Source: Trachythela sp. YZ-2020 (Eukaryota > Cnidaria > Anthozoa > Malacalcyonacea > Clavulariidae). From it: DNA of 64,000 nt. Shown here one piece after another: positions 23,171 to 34,900 of this stretch. The position numbers and the translations under genes were made by a program. The notes under the pieces are model-generated. The model did no database searches. It had not been told where the DNA came from and was given only the letters and a program-made list of their open reading frames with translations. The stretch is taken from assembly GCA_016169945.1 (NCBI GenBank), contig JADLSH010000369.1, positions 5,970,001 to 6,034,000 on the forward strand, in the 5' to 3' direction. Within the stretch, counting starts at the first letter, position 1. Every line of letters begins with the position of its first letter.

Positions 23171-23475
23171 GTAGGTTGATGATTTCTAATCGACAAGACG
23201 AGAGGCAATGTTACTCCCGATTAAATTCGCCAGAAAACATGCATGTTTGGTAATTGGCAGTTCCATTTAATTTATAGTAATTATATACATCAAATGACAT
23301 AAAGATAGTACTTAACCCTTTGAGTGGCCTTACATGTAGAAGATCTGCTACAGTGCTACTCATTTATGTAATAATCTGTCTAGCGACAAACTTACTCTTC
23401 ATCGCAAGACCGGCCTAGACGTAGGCCCTTACTTTATTATAGTTGATTTAAAAAATTGTTTATCGCTCTATATAG

Positions 23476-23601
23476 ATGTCGATGAATGCACTAAAAATGC
23501 AGATAATTGTCATAATACTCGAGCTACATGTACTAACACCCCTGGATCTTTCATCTGCGCTTGTAATGTTGGATATAGTGGAAGCGGAACTATTTGTAAC
23601 G
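23476..23601 (+). CDS. Exon 19: EGF domain E14
   Basis: The exon is 126 bp, phase 1-1 (TATATAG acceptor, GTGCGT donor). It starts DVDEC, with six cysteines and the motif CTNTPGSFICAC. It is the last intact EGF before the giant intron. Confidence 0.9.
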
Positions 23602-24811
23602 GTGCGTACTTCACAGTTCATTTATAGCATGTACAATCGCATAATATCCAATATTATCAAGAATTTACTATTCAGTTATAAGTATGTTGCCCGAGTTACC
23701 ATTTTATAGAGGAAAGCTAAATTTACCAATCAGGAAATACGAAGCAACTATATAATATTGACAATAGGCTCTTTTAAAGTGTCAACTTGCTGTGCCTGTG
23801 CCTGTGCCTGTGACTATGAAAATTGGCATTTTTTAAATACGCTAAATTGTGGAATAACCGTAGATTTGACACTGGCCTAGAAGCTAAAACTAGCGGGTCA
23901 CCACTGTCACGTAGCTTATAACAAACACTATAGTTCTTCAAACACGCCTATCAAATTTAATAAAATAACATATTCTTGCGATTTCACTCTTAAACATCCT
24001 CAAGTTTAATTAAACTATTTTCAAATTATTCCTGTGTTTCTTTCTGTGTTCAAACGAACAGTGAAATGGGTAAGTAAACCTTGCATCTAATAGTCACTTG
24101 CAAACACTAACCTTTATAACTGCTTCGTTCTTCAAAACCACTTGTGTAATATCACGTATTATAGTTCTGCTCTTTTTTACACGAGTACAGAAATATTAAA
24201 CGTGTCTACGGGCTTCAACAAGCTTTGTGAGCATAAATTATAGTCCATGATTTTACGCTCAAAATTGTACAAAATGTCAAAATCTTGCATGTCACATTGT
24301 CGAATATAGATTATATTAATAAACACAGATTTTCAAGAATAAAGTGTGTTTTGCATGAGCAATTAATAGTTTAAAATTCAAGGTATTGATGGCGATTCTG
24401 AGTGCTGTAAACGAATGATTTCAACCAATCTATTTCAAGTATACAACAACACACTCGACGAGCGGCCACCATAAATTCATAATAGTTCGACGAATATAAT
24501 AACCACCCACCTGTGTCTGTGACATCGCTGATCGCTTCTCAATTGTGAAACTTTACGATAACTCAGTGATTTATTTCAAAAAAAAAAAAGAAAGAGCGTG
24601 ATTAAACGAACAACTCGTTATATGCACGTACGATGACGTATTAAAGTGGTAAAAGACCAATAAATAATTTTGGTAACAAATGACATAACATAATTCATAA
24701 ATTTGAATGACGTAACTATGCATTTTGTGCAATCCAGGAAAATCTTGAGCCGTAACCTATAGTTCCTGTTGCCCCAGCGACTAATTATATTATAGCTTAT
24801 TATATTTAAAG

Positions 24812-24885
24812 ATATTAACGAATGCACAGTCGGCATTGACAACTGTGACGATCAAGCAACATGTGTCAATACCATTGCCGGATAA
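24812..24885 (+). pseudogene. Truncated EGF exon with in-frame stop
   Basis: After TTTAAAG the sequence reads DINECTVGIDNCDDQATC, then VNTIAG and a TAA stop at 24883-24885. It lacks the last half of an EGF and has no donor. If spliced in, it would end the protein. It may be a decayed exon or one that produces a short isoform. Confidence 0.7.
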
Positions 24886-25031
24886 TTACCTGTTTTTATA
24901 GCGTAGCTGCATTACATCTGTCCATCAAAATTGCTGAAAAGTATGCTGAAAGCCTTATCCTAAATGTTTAAAACTAAAATTATCTCATTGTTTCTTTTTA
25001 AAAAGTCGCAACGACTGTTGTATTTTACATG

Positions 25032-25290
25032 TATAGAGCGTTTGCACATGACGTCACAAAATTCATAAATTAAAGCTACAATGCTGGCTGCTTTATATTT
25101 TCCGTATGTCGTTACTGAGAATGTTCACCAAATATTTTGGGTTCGTACAATTATTTCTCCCTGAGTTATGGAGTTTTGAAAAATGTTATTGCTGACGTCA
25201 GCATTATTTTCAAAGGTTGTTAAAACTATGCTATACACACTATTTGGTTTTAAAATTAAGGTTAAGAGGCTTGGTTAAGAGAGATGCCTA
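25032..25290. repeat. Outermost inverted-repeat arm, left
   Basis: The arm begins TATAGAGCGTTTGCAC and is matched in reverse by 53497-53754. Shared blocks include ACAATTATTTCTCC, GCTGACGTCAGCATTATTTT and ATTTGGTTTTAAAAT. Weaker matches (GGCGAAGCCAGC, GGTCATGCA) continue inward to about 25440. It is probably the end of a DNA transposon or foldback element. Confidence 0.75.
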
Positions 25291-25326
25291 ATCCAAACTA
25301 AAAAAGAATCTAGCATTTGATTTTAG

Positions 25327-25378
25327 GCCGCCATGTTGGTGTACTAACTCAACGCCATTTGGTACACCAACATGGCGG
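25327..25378. repeat. Perfect 17-bp-stem hairpin
   Basis: CCGCCATGTTGGTGTAC and its exact reverse complement flank a 17-nt loop. It is inside the left arm region of the outermost inverted repeat. Confidence 0.85.
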
Positions 25379-26261
25379 GGGAAAAACAAGTGCTCAAATT
25401 AATAGTGGCGAAGCCAGCCCGATGTGAGTGGTCATGCAACGAGTACCGAATGTGCGAGACCTGCTAGGGGTCCGGGGGCATGCTCCCCCGGGAAAATTTT
25501 GAAATATTGACTCCCAGAATTGCCATATGTAGCAATCTGGGCATCAACTTCTACGAATAGCTTGACCTAATAAAGGAAAAAATGTTGAGAATTTTGCATA
25601 TTTCAGAGAACAATAAAGAAGGTTAACACAAAAATAGGAAAACCCATTCAGAATAATATCTAAATTTTGACTGTTTCGCTCAGCCGACAATACCGGCTTC
25701 GCAACAAAGAAAGCATTTTCACGAGAATTGCCATAAAAGGGCTAGATTATGTCGTATTGTAATAACAATGGATTCATTTCAAAGATATCACAAAGACCCG
25801 TCGAATGGTGGTATTTACGAGTTTGTACCGTGTAAACCAAAGGTAGGAAAGGGAAATGAATATTTAATTAGTTTATATTATTGTTATTAAAATTTGTAAA
25901 CAAAACAAAATTCAGAGTGTTTAAAAGCGGCTAAATTGGCCGCATAGCGTTGTAAACAAACACAATTTACTTCTCTAAAGAGATCGTAAAACGCTGAATC
26001 GAACGGTGGTATTGCCATCTACATAGCATGCACCGAACCGAAGATATGTCCCCTGCCGGTCAAATCGAAAATTGCATGACCATAGCGTCAAAAACAACCG
26101 CATTGCGCGTGCGCAAACATCGTAAGCCAATCAGAAAACAAGAAACCTAATATAAAATAATATTAACTAGTCATGCAATTCTGAAAATGCATGACCAAAA
26201 CACGCAGCGGGTAACCACGCAGCAATTCCACGCACTCGTTTTCCACTCGTATTACGCAACC

Positions 26262-26768
26262 GGTCATGCATGTGAAAATATCACTGATCTGAAAATATAG
26301 TACCTGGATCGAGCTTCTATACCTATGAAAATTGAAGCCAGTTTTAGATTTGGCGGCCATATTGGAGGGACCAGCGATGGCCGTCGTACAAGCAGTGCAG
26401 TACGAGGAGATATTTTCAATTTGCGCTGTGTTGTGCGATGGAATTATTGAAGTTTAATTGGAACTATGTAAAGGAGTTGGTATATTGTTAAAAGTCACCG
26501 ATTTGGTTTGATTTCGGGCGTTTCTCGGCGAAAAGCTGTTCGCGTGTGTATGTTGTTGTCAGTCATGAGTGAGCATATTCACGTGAAAATTTTGGAATAA
26601 ATCGCCGTACTGTGCCTCTCGGCGTAGTAATCAAAGAAATTACAAGAAAAGAGACAGTTCCACATGTGAAAGTAATACTGGGCAAATAGTGATGGTGAAA
26701 GATCGGCCTTAAAACTGGTTTTTGTGACGATTAAAGTCGACGAACTTTGCGTGTTGTAGCAACAATAT
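26262..26768. repeat. Second inverted-repeat arm, left
   Basis: About 500 bp match 49887-50390 in reverse with high identity. Examples are TACCTGGATCGAGCTTCTAT, TTCGGGCGTTTCTCGGCGAA and ATTCACGTGAAAATTTTGGA. Non-coding. Confidence 0.85.
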
Positions 26769-27396
26769 TTTGCCTTCCATAGTAAAACAAGAAACGAGAC
26801 AGGACGTCTTGTGGGAGTAATATTGCGTGTATAAATAATGAGGAATCACGGCTGAATCAGGCTGAAAACGAATGTTATAACAGAAACTTTACGCGTAAGT
26901 GGCCGTGATGCACTGTCGCCATATAGGACATCTAGAATTTATTATAGTGGTGTAAATAATAGTATACTTTCTATGCTCAGTTCATGCTTCAAATTTAATA
27001 TGTTTGTAGTAAAGTCATAAAAACTATTTTAATTTTTATACTGTATATTTCTTGTAAAAGTATGTTTTAAATTTCTGTGAAAGATTTTACCTGTCTGAAA
27101 CATTCTGTGTCCTGTAAAGAATTTGCAAAAAGCTGTATGCAATAAATCAGCATACCATGATAACTGACCAATGCTATTGTAAAAGTTCCATTGAGAAATG
27201 TTTTTATTAATTCAAATTTCTTTTTAATATGTCTTTAAACTAGATTTATACCATTAGGTTCCTGATCTACTTGTCAGCTATGGTGTCATTAATTCCTTGG
27301 CACAGGAAAAAAACAGGGGCTAAATATATTAGGCCATCCTTTTAAGCAAGGTCTGAAATTTGCAGTATCCTGATATCCACAAGAATAAATAAATAA

Positions 27397-27620
27397 TGTG
27401 ACCTTCCATGGGAAAACATACCTTAACGCTTTTGAAAAACGTGCTAAAAATTCGTTCGTTATCCGTTCGTTAGGCGTTCAGGCGCTTCAGCGTTTCGTTA
27501 AAACGATTTTGGAGAACGTTCATAATTCCTAACGGCCCGTTGAAACGCATGGAAAAAAACGTATGAAAAATGTTTCAAAACCGTTCAAACATTTGGATTT
27601 AGCGTTCGTTCGAACGATTG
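27397..27620. repeat. Third inverted-repeat arm, left (TGTGACCTTCCATGGG terminus)
   Basis: The sharp end TGTGACCTTCCATGGGAAAA is matched in reverse at 49003-49027. The following 200 bp are full of CGTT/AACG motifs (TTCGTTCGTTATCCGTTCG), mirrored at 48800-49000. It looks like a DNA-transposon end. No clear target duplication was found. Confidence 0.75.
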
Positions 27621-28139
27621 GATTTCGTTCGAGCGATATTGGATTTCGTTCAAACAAACACTAAGTTCACCAACCTTTTGCAATGTTAGAATCTTATAGG
27701 ATAAGCATAGAAAGTGTTGCAGAGAAATACTCCTAGAAAGCGATTCACGCCTGCTCCTTAATACAATTTGTGTAAAAGGAAATTGGGGGTTTATAGGCTA
27801 CTCGAATCTTCTTCCGTGCGCTTGTCGATTCTGTCTTAGCGTGAACTACATGAAATGCTATTATTATTTTTGCCGAAATGCAATTATTTCAAGCATAACG
27901 TAAAAAAGTTTCTTTTAAAAATCTACTAATCGTTTTTGAACAGCCGGTTCAGAGGGTGCAATGATGGAAAGCGGTGCCTAAACAATTCTGTAGAGTTTCA
28001 TAAAGTTCGACAGGACACACATCGCAAGCCATATGTCGTATTATAACAACTGTATTGCCAGATGCTTTGGCAAGGTGCTAATGAACTTACATTGTCGGAA
28101 ATCGGTATATCAACAGACAACACCTAACTAAATTGAGGA

Positions 28140-29390
28140 ATTTTGCATGTTATAAAGACTATAATTGCTGCGGAGCGAGCGAGCCTGAAGCGAGCGAGCG
28201 TAGTAGCAGCAGCCTAATATGTGCAGAGAGGGGGTTTTTAAGTAAATTTTATTTAGCGCATGGAATTGTGGTCGTGCGCGCTTGCTATGCGGAGAACACA
28301 AATTTTAAACTCGCTCAGTTCCTGTGCTTTTCGATTTTGACGGACGGAGTCTTCGAATTGTTATCGAATTTCTAAAGCTTTTTCAAGTCTGTTTTGACCA
28401 TTCAAGGTAGGATATTTTGTCTTTTGTTTATATGTTACATTTACATTTGTTCACTCCTTTTTGGAAAGTTGGCAATCTCAATTTATATATCTATGAAACG
28501 CTGAAAGCACACAATCGATCGCAGCTAGATTCAGTGTCTGTTTATATATAAACTATATATTCTGCTAATGTGCTATCGACTTTGCTTGAGCTGTTAGTGC
28601 TGTAAAGCATGGAAGTCTTACATAGAGATGTCTTTAAAAGGTTTTTCTATCCATTCGCGTTTGCTTTCTCTTGCTGATTTCCATATTTTGCATCAAGTGA
28701 TGTTTCGTGTATGCCGCTTGACGATTGTGACTCCGTGTGAACTTGACACAAAGTCACAGATATGCAATTGATCGTCTAAATTGCCTGAGTGAATCATTCT
28801 GTTTGACCTATTAAATAGGCTACTGTAGGCATATAAATATGTTTTTATTCCTATTTTACAATGGACTTAACATTTTTGTCTAGCTGCGGGCCTTCACATA
28901 TTATTGTCAGAACAGACAGGGTCTCAGTTGTGCGCGCACTAAGACAAATATTCGAATGGCAATGAGTTGTGCTTTACATGTAGGTGACTCGCATTTCCAA
29001 ATGCAAAATTATTTTGCGCACATGTATATATTTTTAACGCTTTTATACACTACAAAAATATGCAAATTTCCTTGCGTGGCAGTGTCCAATTACTCATCGC
29101 AGTAAACATGGGTTTCATGTGGGAATTCCATGTGGTAGAACAATACATGGAAAATATTGATATTTTGAAATAGATGTTACAAAATTTGATGTCTTTCATG
29201 TTTCGTGATATATTTAGCTTGTCTCATCCTGCAAACTATGCTAGGGTATGCATCTACTGACAGCGCGCAAGCCACTGGGTCAATGCCAATAATTACCGTC
29301 TACTGAATATAATTTGTGTTGCATATTTGTTTGCATGTTTGTTTCAAGAAGCTAACGAATAATAACAGTCCCGCAGCATTCCCTACCTTG
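28140..29390 (+). repeat. Dispersed repeat R28, longer copy
   Basis: A shorter copy lies at 7930-8400 in the opposite orientation (shared CGCAGCATTCC, CTGGGTCAATGCCAATAATTA and ATGTGGGAATTCCATG blocks). It includes a GAGCGAGCGAGC tract at about 28170. No coding capacity is recognised. Confidence 0.6.
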
Positions 29391-29731
29391 CAGGTACCCT
29401 AGTATCTAACTTACTAGTAAACCATGAGCTGAGTTGAAAATAAATGAATTTTTACGTTTAATCAATGTATGATGTATTTACATCTGATAAAGAATTAGAG
29501 ATTTGTCCAGGTTTGCATAAACTATAGGTTCAAGCTACTGAGCTAAAATACATGCGTAAATAACTACAAATTTAAAATAGATTTAATTAAAAGTCATGGC
29601 TATGTAAGTTAAATGCTTTTGCAGTGATAAGTAAGATGAAGCATGCATTCGCATCCGGTGTGTATCTGGTTTGTCTGAAGAAAATCTGACTGTTGTGACA
29701 GCTTTATGATGTTTAACTTAGGCCTGTTTCA

Positions 29732-29737
29732 AACGTC
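29732..29737. other. Left target-site duplication of the 15 kb element
   Basis: AACGTC directly precedes the left terminus; ACCGTC directly follows the right terminus (44776-44781). Five of six bases agree. A 6-bp duplication with AG...CT ends is the Polinton pattern, but with one mismatch this is suggestive only. Confidence 0.5.
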
Positions 29738-29941
29738 AGTAGTAATGAGGTACACTATAGCTCACTTTCTGCGCATATCGACGTATGAATAAATTAAATC
29801 CTGAATAAATTAAACCACCACGTGCCTAACACGTGACAAACACACATGTCGTCCTACATGTACAACTATTGCGCAACATTGCGCAATACTGTGCAACAAT
29901 GGCTGTTACGAAACATTGTTACACAACATTTTGTAAAAGGG

Positions 29942-29952
29942 TTTTATAAGAA
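29942..29952 (+). promoter_or_regulatory. TTTTATAAGAA box upstream of the 121-residue gene
   Basis: The same 11-mer occurs at 31860-31870, 35 bp before the 1169-residue gene, and here 24 bp before an ATG. The TIR copy has it at 44561-44571 (reverse). It is probably a TATA-like promoter element of the mobile element. Confidence 0.5.
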
Positions 29953-29975
29953 TTATATATTAATTTAAATAAATA

Positions 29976-30341
29976 ATGGTTGTAGATACTTTAAGAAACT
30001 TAGCACTAAAAAAACTTAACGAAGCAGAACCGGCCGCGGTACAAGTTAAGTTTTACAAAGACAACTTTGCGTCCCATGTTCGCATTGGTCTTTCCATACG
30101 CAATGAATGGAAATGTAAAAACCCATCGGCTAAGAAAACACACAATATTCCTGGTGAAATTATGGTTGAAATACAAGCGCAAAGAGTTATAATACATATT
30201 ACAAAAGAATCCAGTTTTAAGTATTGGCATGATAAGGTGTTATGTACATTTGAGGAGTCTATAGAAATTGAAGAAGATGACCCAAATGAAATGCTTACAG
30301 CGGAGGAGTTTATAAAATTAGGGTTGTACACCGAAATTTAA
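29976..30341 (+). CDS. TIR protein 1, 121 residues, left copy, unknown function
   Basis: First gene inward from the left end. It is a small mixed alpha/beta protein with a basic centre (around RNEWKCKNPSAKK) and an acidic tail (IEIEEDDPNEM). The copy in the right TIR (44171-44536) differs at four residues, all conservative or neutral, which supports selection on a real protein. It starts after an AT-rich leader with a TTTTATAAGAA box. No family recognised. An early or regulatory role is possible by analogy with TIR genes of large DNA viruses, but that is inference. Confidence 0.75.
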   Translation: MVVDTLRNLALKKLNEAEPAAVQVKFYKDNFASHVRIGLSIRNEWKCKNPSAKKTHNIPGEIMVEIQAQRVIIHITKESSFKYWHDKVLCTFEESIEIEEDDPNEMLTAEEFIKLGLYTEI

Positions 30342-30369
30342 AGGATTCCCAAACCAAACATTTCATTTT

Positions 30370-30400
30370 TAAAACATTGTTACACCGTAAAATTGTTTTA
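30370..30400 (+). terminator. Imperfect hairpin after TIR protein 1
   Basis: TAAAACA...TGTTTTA arms of 14 positions with two mismatches and a 3-nt loop lie 28 bp after the stop codon. This fits the 3'-hairpin pattern of the element. Confidence 0.45.
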
Positions 30401-30431
30401 AAAATATTTTAAACCAAATAAAAATTAAACA

Positions 30432-30654
30432 ATGCCAAAATTTATGGGATATTATAAAAAAAGAAGATCTTGCATGCAGTGCTTGTGGGTACACAGGTAC
30501 ACAAACAGGTATGAGATTACATCTAAAAATGAAACATAATATTACTACACCTAAAAAAAAAATTGATGATTTTATTTCTTGCGCCATTTGTAATGAGCGT
30601 TTTAGGACAGAAGCTGGGTTATTAAACCATGCGGAAACTAAAAAACATTGGTAG
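30432..30654 (+). pseudogene. TIR zinc-finger protein, left copy, frameshifted
   Basis: This is the counterpart of the intact 73-residue two-finger protein at 43859-44080. Here a run of seven A (30456-30462) replaces six A in the right copy and shifts the frame eight codons in. The zinc-finger part remains open in another frame. Either the left copy is dead or it depends on slippage at the A run. A sequencing or assembly error at this homopolymer is also possible. Confidence 0.75.
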
Positions 30655-30677
30655 GTCTAGAAAATTTCCAAACCAAA

Positions 30678-30714
30678 CATTTCGTTATATACAATTAAAA
30701 GGTATAACGAAATG
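30678..30714 (+). terminator. 12-bp perfect hairpin after the zinc-finger gene
   Basis: CATTTCGTTATA and its exact reverse complement are separated by 13 nt. It begins 24 bp after the zinc-finger stop codon and ends 16 bp before the ATG of the next gene. Confidence 0.65.
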
Positions 30715-30729
30715 ACACACTAAATAAAA

Positions 30730-31263
30730 ATGAACCCGGACCAAGTTAAAATATGTTTAAATATTATGGAAGATATGGTTTACACTAACAAAATTCTTAA
30801 ACCCCAAAGTTTTATCGCGAAGATTAAAAAAACAACAAACATTACTTTTAGATTACACCATGGACCATTAGAAAAAATATTAGTCATGTTACAAACTATT
30901 TGTACCCACAAAGACCCTGTTGGTTTATTACATGGACTAAAAACACTATGGGTAATATTATTACAGGAGGCTATTATTAAAGAGAAAGAGGCTTGGAGTT
31001 GTTTTATAAATTTTACAAATTTAGATGAAGCTAAATTTGAACGTAAGGACAGAAAAGAAACCAAGTGGATTAATAATTACGAATGGGATAGGTATAGATT
31101 TGGTGCCCCATATAAGGAGTGGGGGCGTGATGGATCGAGATTTATGAGTTATTATTCTAGTGAAATAACCCCTTATTTAACATTAGAAAAGTGGAGACAA
31201 TCTTGCAAAAAAATTAACGATAGAAAAAATCGAACTTTAACAGGTAGTATATATAATAAGTAA
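30730..31263 (+). CDS. TIR protein 3, 177 residues, left copy, unknown function
   Basis: Third inward gene of the TIR. The right copy (43250-43783) encodes an identical protein. It appears largely helical, with a hydrophobic helix pair around residues 55-85 (LEKILVMLQTIC, LKTLWVILLQEAI) and a charged, aromatic C-terminal half (KWINNYEWDRYRFGAPYKEW). It has no signal peptide and no recognised catalytic motif. It is followed by a strong 3' hairpin. Confidence 0.8.
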   Translation: MNPDQVKICLNIMEDMVYTNKILKPQSFIAKIKKTTNITFRLHHGPLEKILVMLQTICTHKDPVGLLHGLKTLWVILLQEAIIKEKEAWSCFINFTNLDEAKFERKDRKETKWINNYEWDRYRFGAPYKEWGRDGSRFMSYYSSEITPYLTLEKWRQSCKKINDRKNRTLTGSIYNK

Positions 31264-31297
31264 AATGTCAATATAGAGGATTCGGCCATAAGCCCTA

Positions 31298-31347
31298 TTA
31301 AAACTAAGGGATTTAACCCCAAAACGACCATTTTCCCTTAGTTTTAA
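31298..31347 (+). terminator. 13-bp perfect hairpin after TIR protein 3
   Basis: TTAAAACTAAGGG pairs perfectly with CCCTTAGTTTTAA across a 24-nt loop. Outer CCCTA/AGGG bases extend the stem. It starts 35 bp after the stop codon and has a copy in the right TIR. Confidence 0.75.
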
Positions 31348-31405
31348 ACAGGGGGGTAAATAAGGCCTTTTTTGCATTTTTTGATCCCAGAGTCCTAAAA
31401 TGGCG

Positions 31406-31447
31406 GTCGCTTGTCGCTTCGCGTCGTCGCTGCGCTCCTCCCCGCTG
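31406..31447. repeat. GC-rich CGCTTCGC tract (TIR copy)
   Basis: GC-rich run of CGCTTCGCG/TCGTCGCTGCGCTCC units in AT-rich DNA. The right TIR has the inverse at about 43072-43110. Similar tracts lie at 31727, 36422, 37566 and 38869. Confidence 0.8.
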
Positions 31448-31449
31448 TA

Positions 31450-31540
31450 AAATATATTGGTAATATATTGGTAATATATTGGTAAACATTTTGGAAATAT
31501 ATTGGTAATATATTGGTAAACATCTTGGATATATTAAGTT
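31450..31540. repeat. TAATATATTGG tandem repeats in the TIR
   Basis: ATATTGGTAAT and ATATTGGTAAACAT units, about seven in a row, are mirrored in the right TIR at about 42980-43065. They form an AT-rich, easily melted block near the inner TIR edge. Confidence 0.8.
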
Positions 31541-31641
31541 GGTATTAAACACATTTACGCTTGGGTTGTTTTTTTTAGTTGTATTATTATGTATGCATGT
31601 TTGGCACCTTGTAGCAAGTTATTTTAAAATATGTTCGGGTG

Positions 31642-31904
31642 GCAAGTTGTTTTAAAACACAAGATTACAAATGTAAAGGTATAAGTACAGGAGAAGTACA
31701 AATGTACAGTAAAGGTAGTGTGTGGTCCTCGTCGCTGCGCTCCGCTTCGCTGTGGGTACAATAGTGTTTGGTGGTGTGGTACATTTATTCGGTATTTTTT
31801 AAAATATGTTTTGTAGGATAATATTTTTGGATTTAAAAACCCCTTAGTTTTTAAATACCTTTTATAAGAAATACACATACAATATATTAATAAAGAGAGT
31901 AAGG
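31642..31904. promoter_or_regulatory. 5' region of the 1169-residue gene
   Basis: Unique sequence between the TIR and the large gene. It contains a GC-rich tract (31727-31754, TCGTCGCTGCGCTCCGCTTC) and a TTTTATAAGAA box (31860-31870), 35 bp before the ATG. Confidence 0.5.
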
Positions 31905-34900
31905 ATGTTTAATAATATTAAAACAAATATTTTAACTTTTTGGCAAGCAATCCAGGAGACAGATAGATTACAACAAGTGTTAAAAGATATGGGTTCCATA
32001 AGGAAGCAACACAACGAGAGTTTAACAAAATCCAACGCGGGACTTAAAAAACTACAAGACAAGAAGAAGACTTTAAGAGTTTTATTAAACAATGTAAAAC
32101 AGGATAATAACCTTGCAAAGGCAAAACTGTGCAGTTTTAAAACTGTGCAAAAGAACTGTCCAACAACTAACCAAGAGACATTAGAACACACCCAAGCACA
32201 ACAACTTTTAGTACAAAACACCAAAAAACATCTTACAACTAACAGACAAGAATACAAGATAATTAATAAGGATTTAAAAATAACAAGTAAAAACAGGAGT
32301 AAGATCTCCAAAACCCACACAGCTGCTAGTAAACAGTACAACCAAATTAAACAAAGATTTGATAAGGTAGAGAATAGGGTTAAGATTTTAAACGCAAAAG
32401 AACTATCCCTACCCACACCAACACCAAATCCAAAAGAACAACCTTTAAATATTACGCAGGAGACCACAGACAACATGGCATGGTTTAAAAATGTACCCAA
32501 ACACCAAGTTACAATTACAAAAAATGTAACCAAGGACTTTTTAACAGAACTTGCAAGTAGTAACTGTAAAAACTTATGTGGAAGAGTAGATTATAACGAT
32601 GGTGCTTTGTTATCCGGGACTGGTTTGGAACCTGTCTCGGAGAAGTTTTACGATGGTTTTTTAATGTATGTACTTGCGGCAAAGGAACACATAGTTGGTA
32701 AAAACGGCAAGAAACCTAAGTATACACATGTGGGGGCTGGTAATAGTAGTATTAGGGAACTTTTAAAAAAATATAACCTTAACACAAGTAAGGTGGAAGG
32801 AAAATATATTTCCACACGACACGAACACCCAGAGTCCAAAGCTTACATGTGTAACGATAACAAGCTAAGAGATTGTCGAAGACAACTATATATGGTTACC
32901 GTAAATAACGAAGAGCCACAAAATGTAGAGAAGTTTTTGTTGGAATCTAGAGAGTATCGTATATCCATTGGTGTTTACTTACAGGATGTAGATATAACAC
33001 AAGACTTTGCTGGAACAACAAATACGGAGGGACTTAAAGACCACATGATCCAAAACCTAAATTACAGATTGGCGGGAACCTACAATAAGGATATACGCTA
33101 CAATCCCGAGGATTACAACGGAACAATTTTAGATAACGAGGAAAGTGTAGGTCTTAACTGCGTTACATTTTTTATACATAATAATTACCCCTATTCCGTT
33201 AGACACAAAGCTTACATTAAAATGGTCCAAATGTTGGAGTCCAAAAGTGTTCGATCCAAGGAGGGTAACCACCTTCGAGAGTGGGCAACACAGGAGAACA
33301 CTCGTCTTGCAAATACAAGAAACCAATGCCAACAAAGAGGTATTACAAGAATCGAGACAACACATTATTGCGACGATAACCCAGATTTTAATTTACTACA
33401 CGAAAGTATAGATAATGTATTAGATTTAATACCCAACCATCTTGTTTACGATACACCATATGCAACTACTTGGAGTAACTGGACGAACTGTTTTAAACAT
33501 AGTTTGGTTGTACATAACGAGACTGCAGACGAGGCATTTGTATGTTATGCATATAACGAAATTACGAAAAAACTTAGTGGCGAGCGTTTTGGATCCCAGG
33601 CTGTTAGTAAATTCTCTAGGAGACCTGCATGGGTTTTAACAAAGTTTACATTAGATCCTAGCTTACCCTTAGATTTTATAACTTACACAACCAAAAACAT
33701 TGTTGTAGAGTACACAAACAAGAAAGGGGAGGATGCTAAAAGAACCGAGACACATCTGGATACGATAGGTCGCTGTATTTTAAGTAAGACAACAAAGAAA
33801 GAACAGCGCACTGCGTTAACTAAGAGCGGTTACTTATATGCCGATAAGTCGGGTAAAAACACCGAGGAGATGTTAGTAAACGCAGGGATTATCCCAACGC
33901 CAACATTTACTCCATATATCCCAAACACCAAAAGTAATAACAAAACAAAGTTACATTGGGTGTTACACATGGAACAAACTTTAGATCCAAGTACTGTTTT
34001 AATTCCCGATAAATATAAAAATACAAAACTTAATAAGGAGGAACTAATAGATTGTAACAGGGGTACATTTAACAAAATTTTAGAACAAGCAAGAGAGAAG
34101 ATACAAGAACAAATTAAAATTAATACGGAGGCAAAACGTTTGGATAATAGAAACAAAGCGGCCGCAATAAACCTAACCCGAGGACAAGCAATAAAAATTA
34201 ACTCCCTTCCATTAAATACAAAGTACTTTGTGGATGGTTATAAGTACATTAATACAACTTACGGGAAGAAAATAGTTGCTTGTATAACTGGTGTTTTGGA
34301 CAACCACACAACACTTGTATTTGCCAACCAATGGTTAAAGGAGTATCTTGTAAGCGATGGTCTTAATAGTATTAAAACTATATATGGGAACAATACCATG
34401 TTTTTGGAGAAAAGGCCAACAATGCTTATCCTAGGAAGATCCAAAACACAATATGGCACACTAACGACCTATTTAGAATGTAAACCGGTGTTAAACAACC
34501 ACCACACGCAAAACCTACAAGCACAGCTGCAACAAGTGGATGTACAAGATATTTACTTGCCTGTGGAACAACATGTAGAACTTAAAAATCTCCAAAATAT
34601 TACAACATTAAAAACAGGTACCATCTTGGATATCGAAGGCTATTACATTGTACAAAAACACAAAGTCGAACACATAGTAATTAAAACTAAAAATGGTACT
34701 ATGTTCGAAGGTGGTAACTTTCTGTTAAAACAAAAACCAAAATTAAAACAAGGTTGTGTGGTACGATTAGACAAAGTAAAATATGCGGATAGCGGAAATA
34801 AAAATGTTAAACATATGGACTGCTTTGTGTTCCAATCCGAGGAGTGGTGGTATCGTGTTAATCCTAAAACCATAAAGAAGCAAAAATCGGAGACTCCAAA

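Larger units (their letters stand above)
29738..31641. repeat. Left terminal inverted repeat (1.9 kb)
   Basis: It matches 42874-44775 in reverse, from AGTAGTAATG at the outside to TATGTTCGGGTG at the inside. Only scattered differences were seen: four residue changes in the 121-residue protein, a one-base indel in the zinc-finger gene, none in the 177-residue protein. It carries three genes reading inward. Confidence 0.95.

Noticed and set aside
31862..32533. 223-residue open frame on the - strand opposite the start of the large gene
   Set aside because: It is the shadow of the coiled-coil region of the 1169-residue gene; its Cys/Phe/Leu-rich composition is the usual complement of Lys/Gln/Thr-rich coding sequence.
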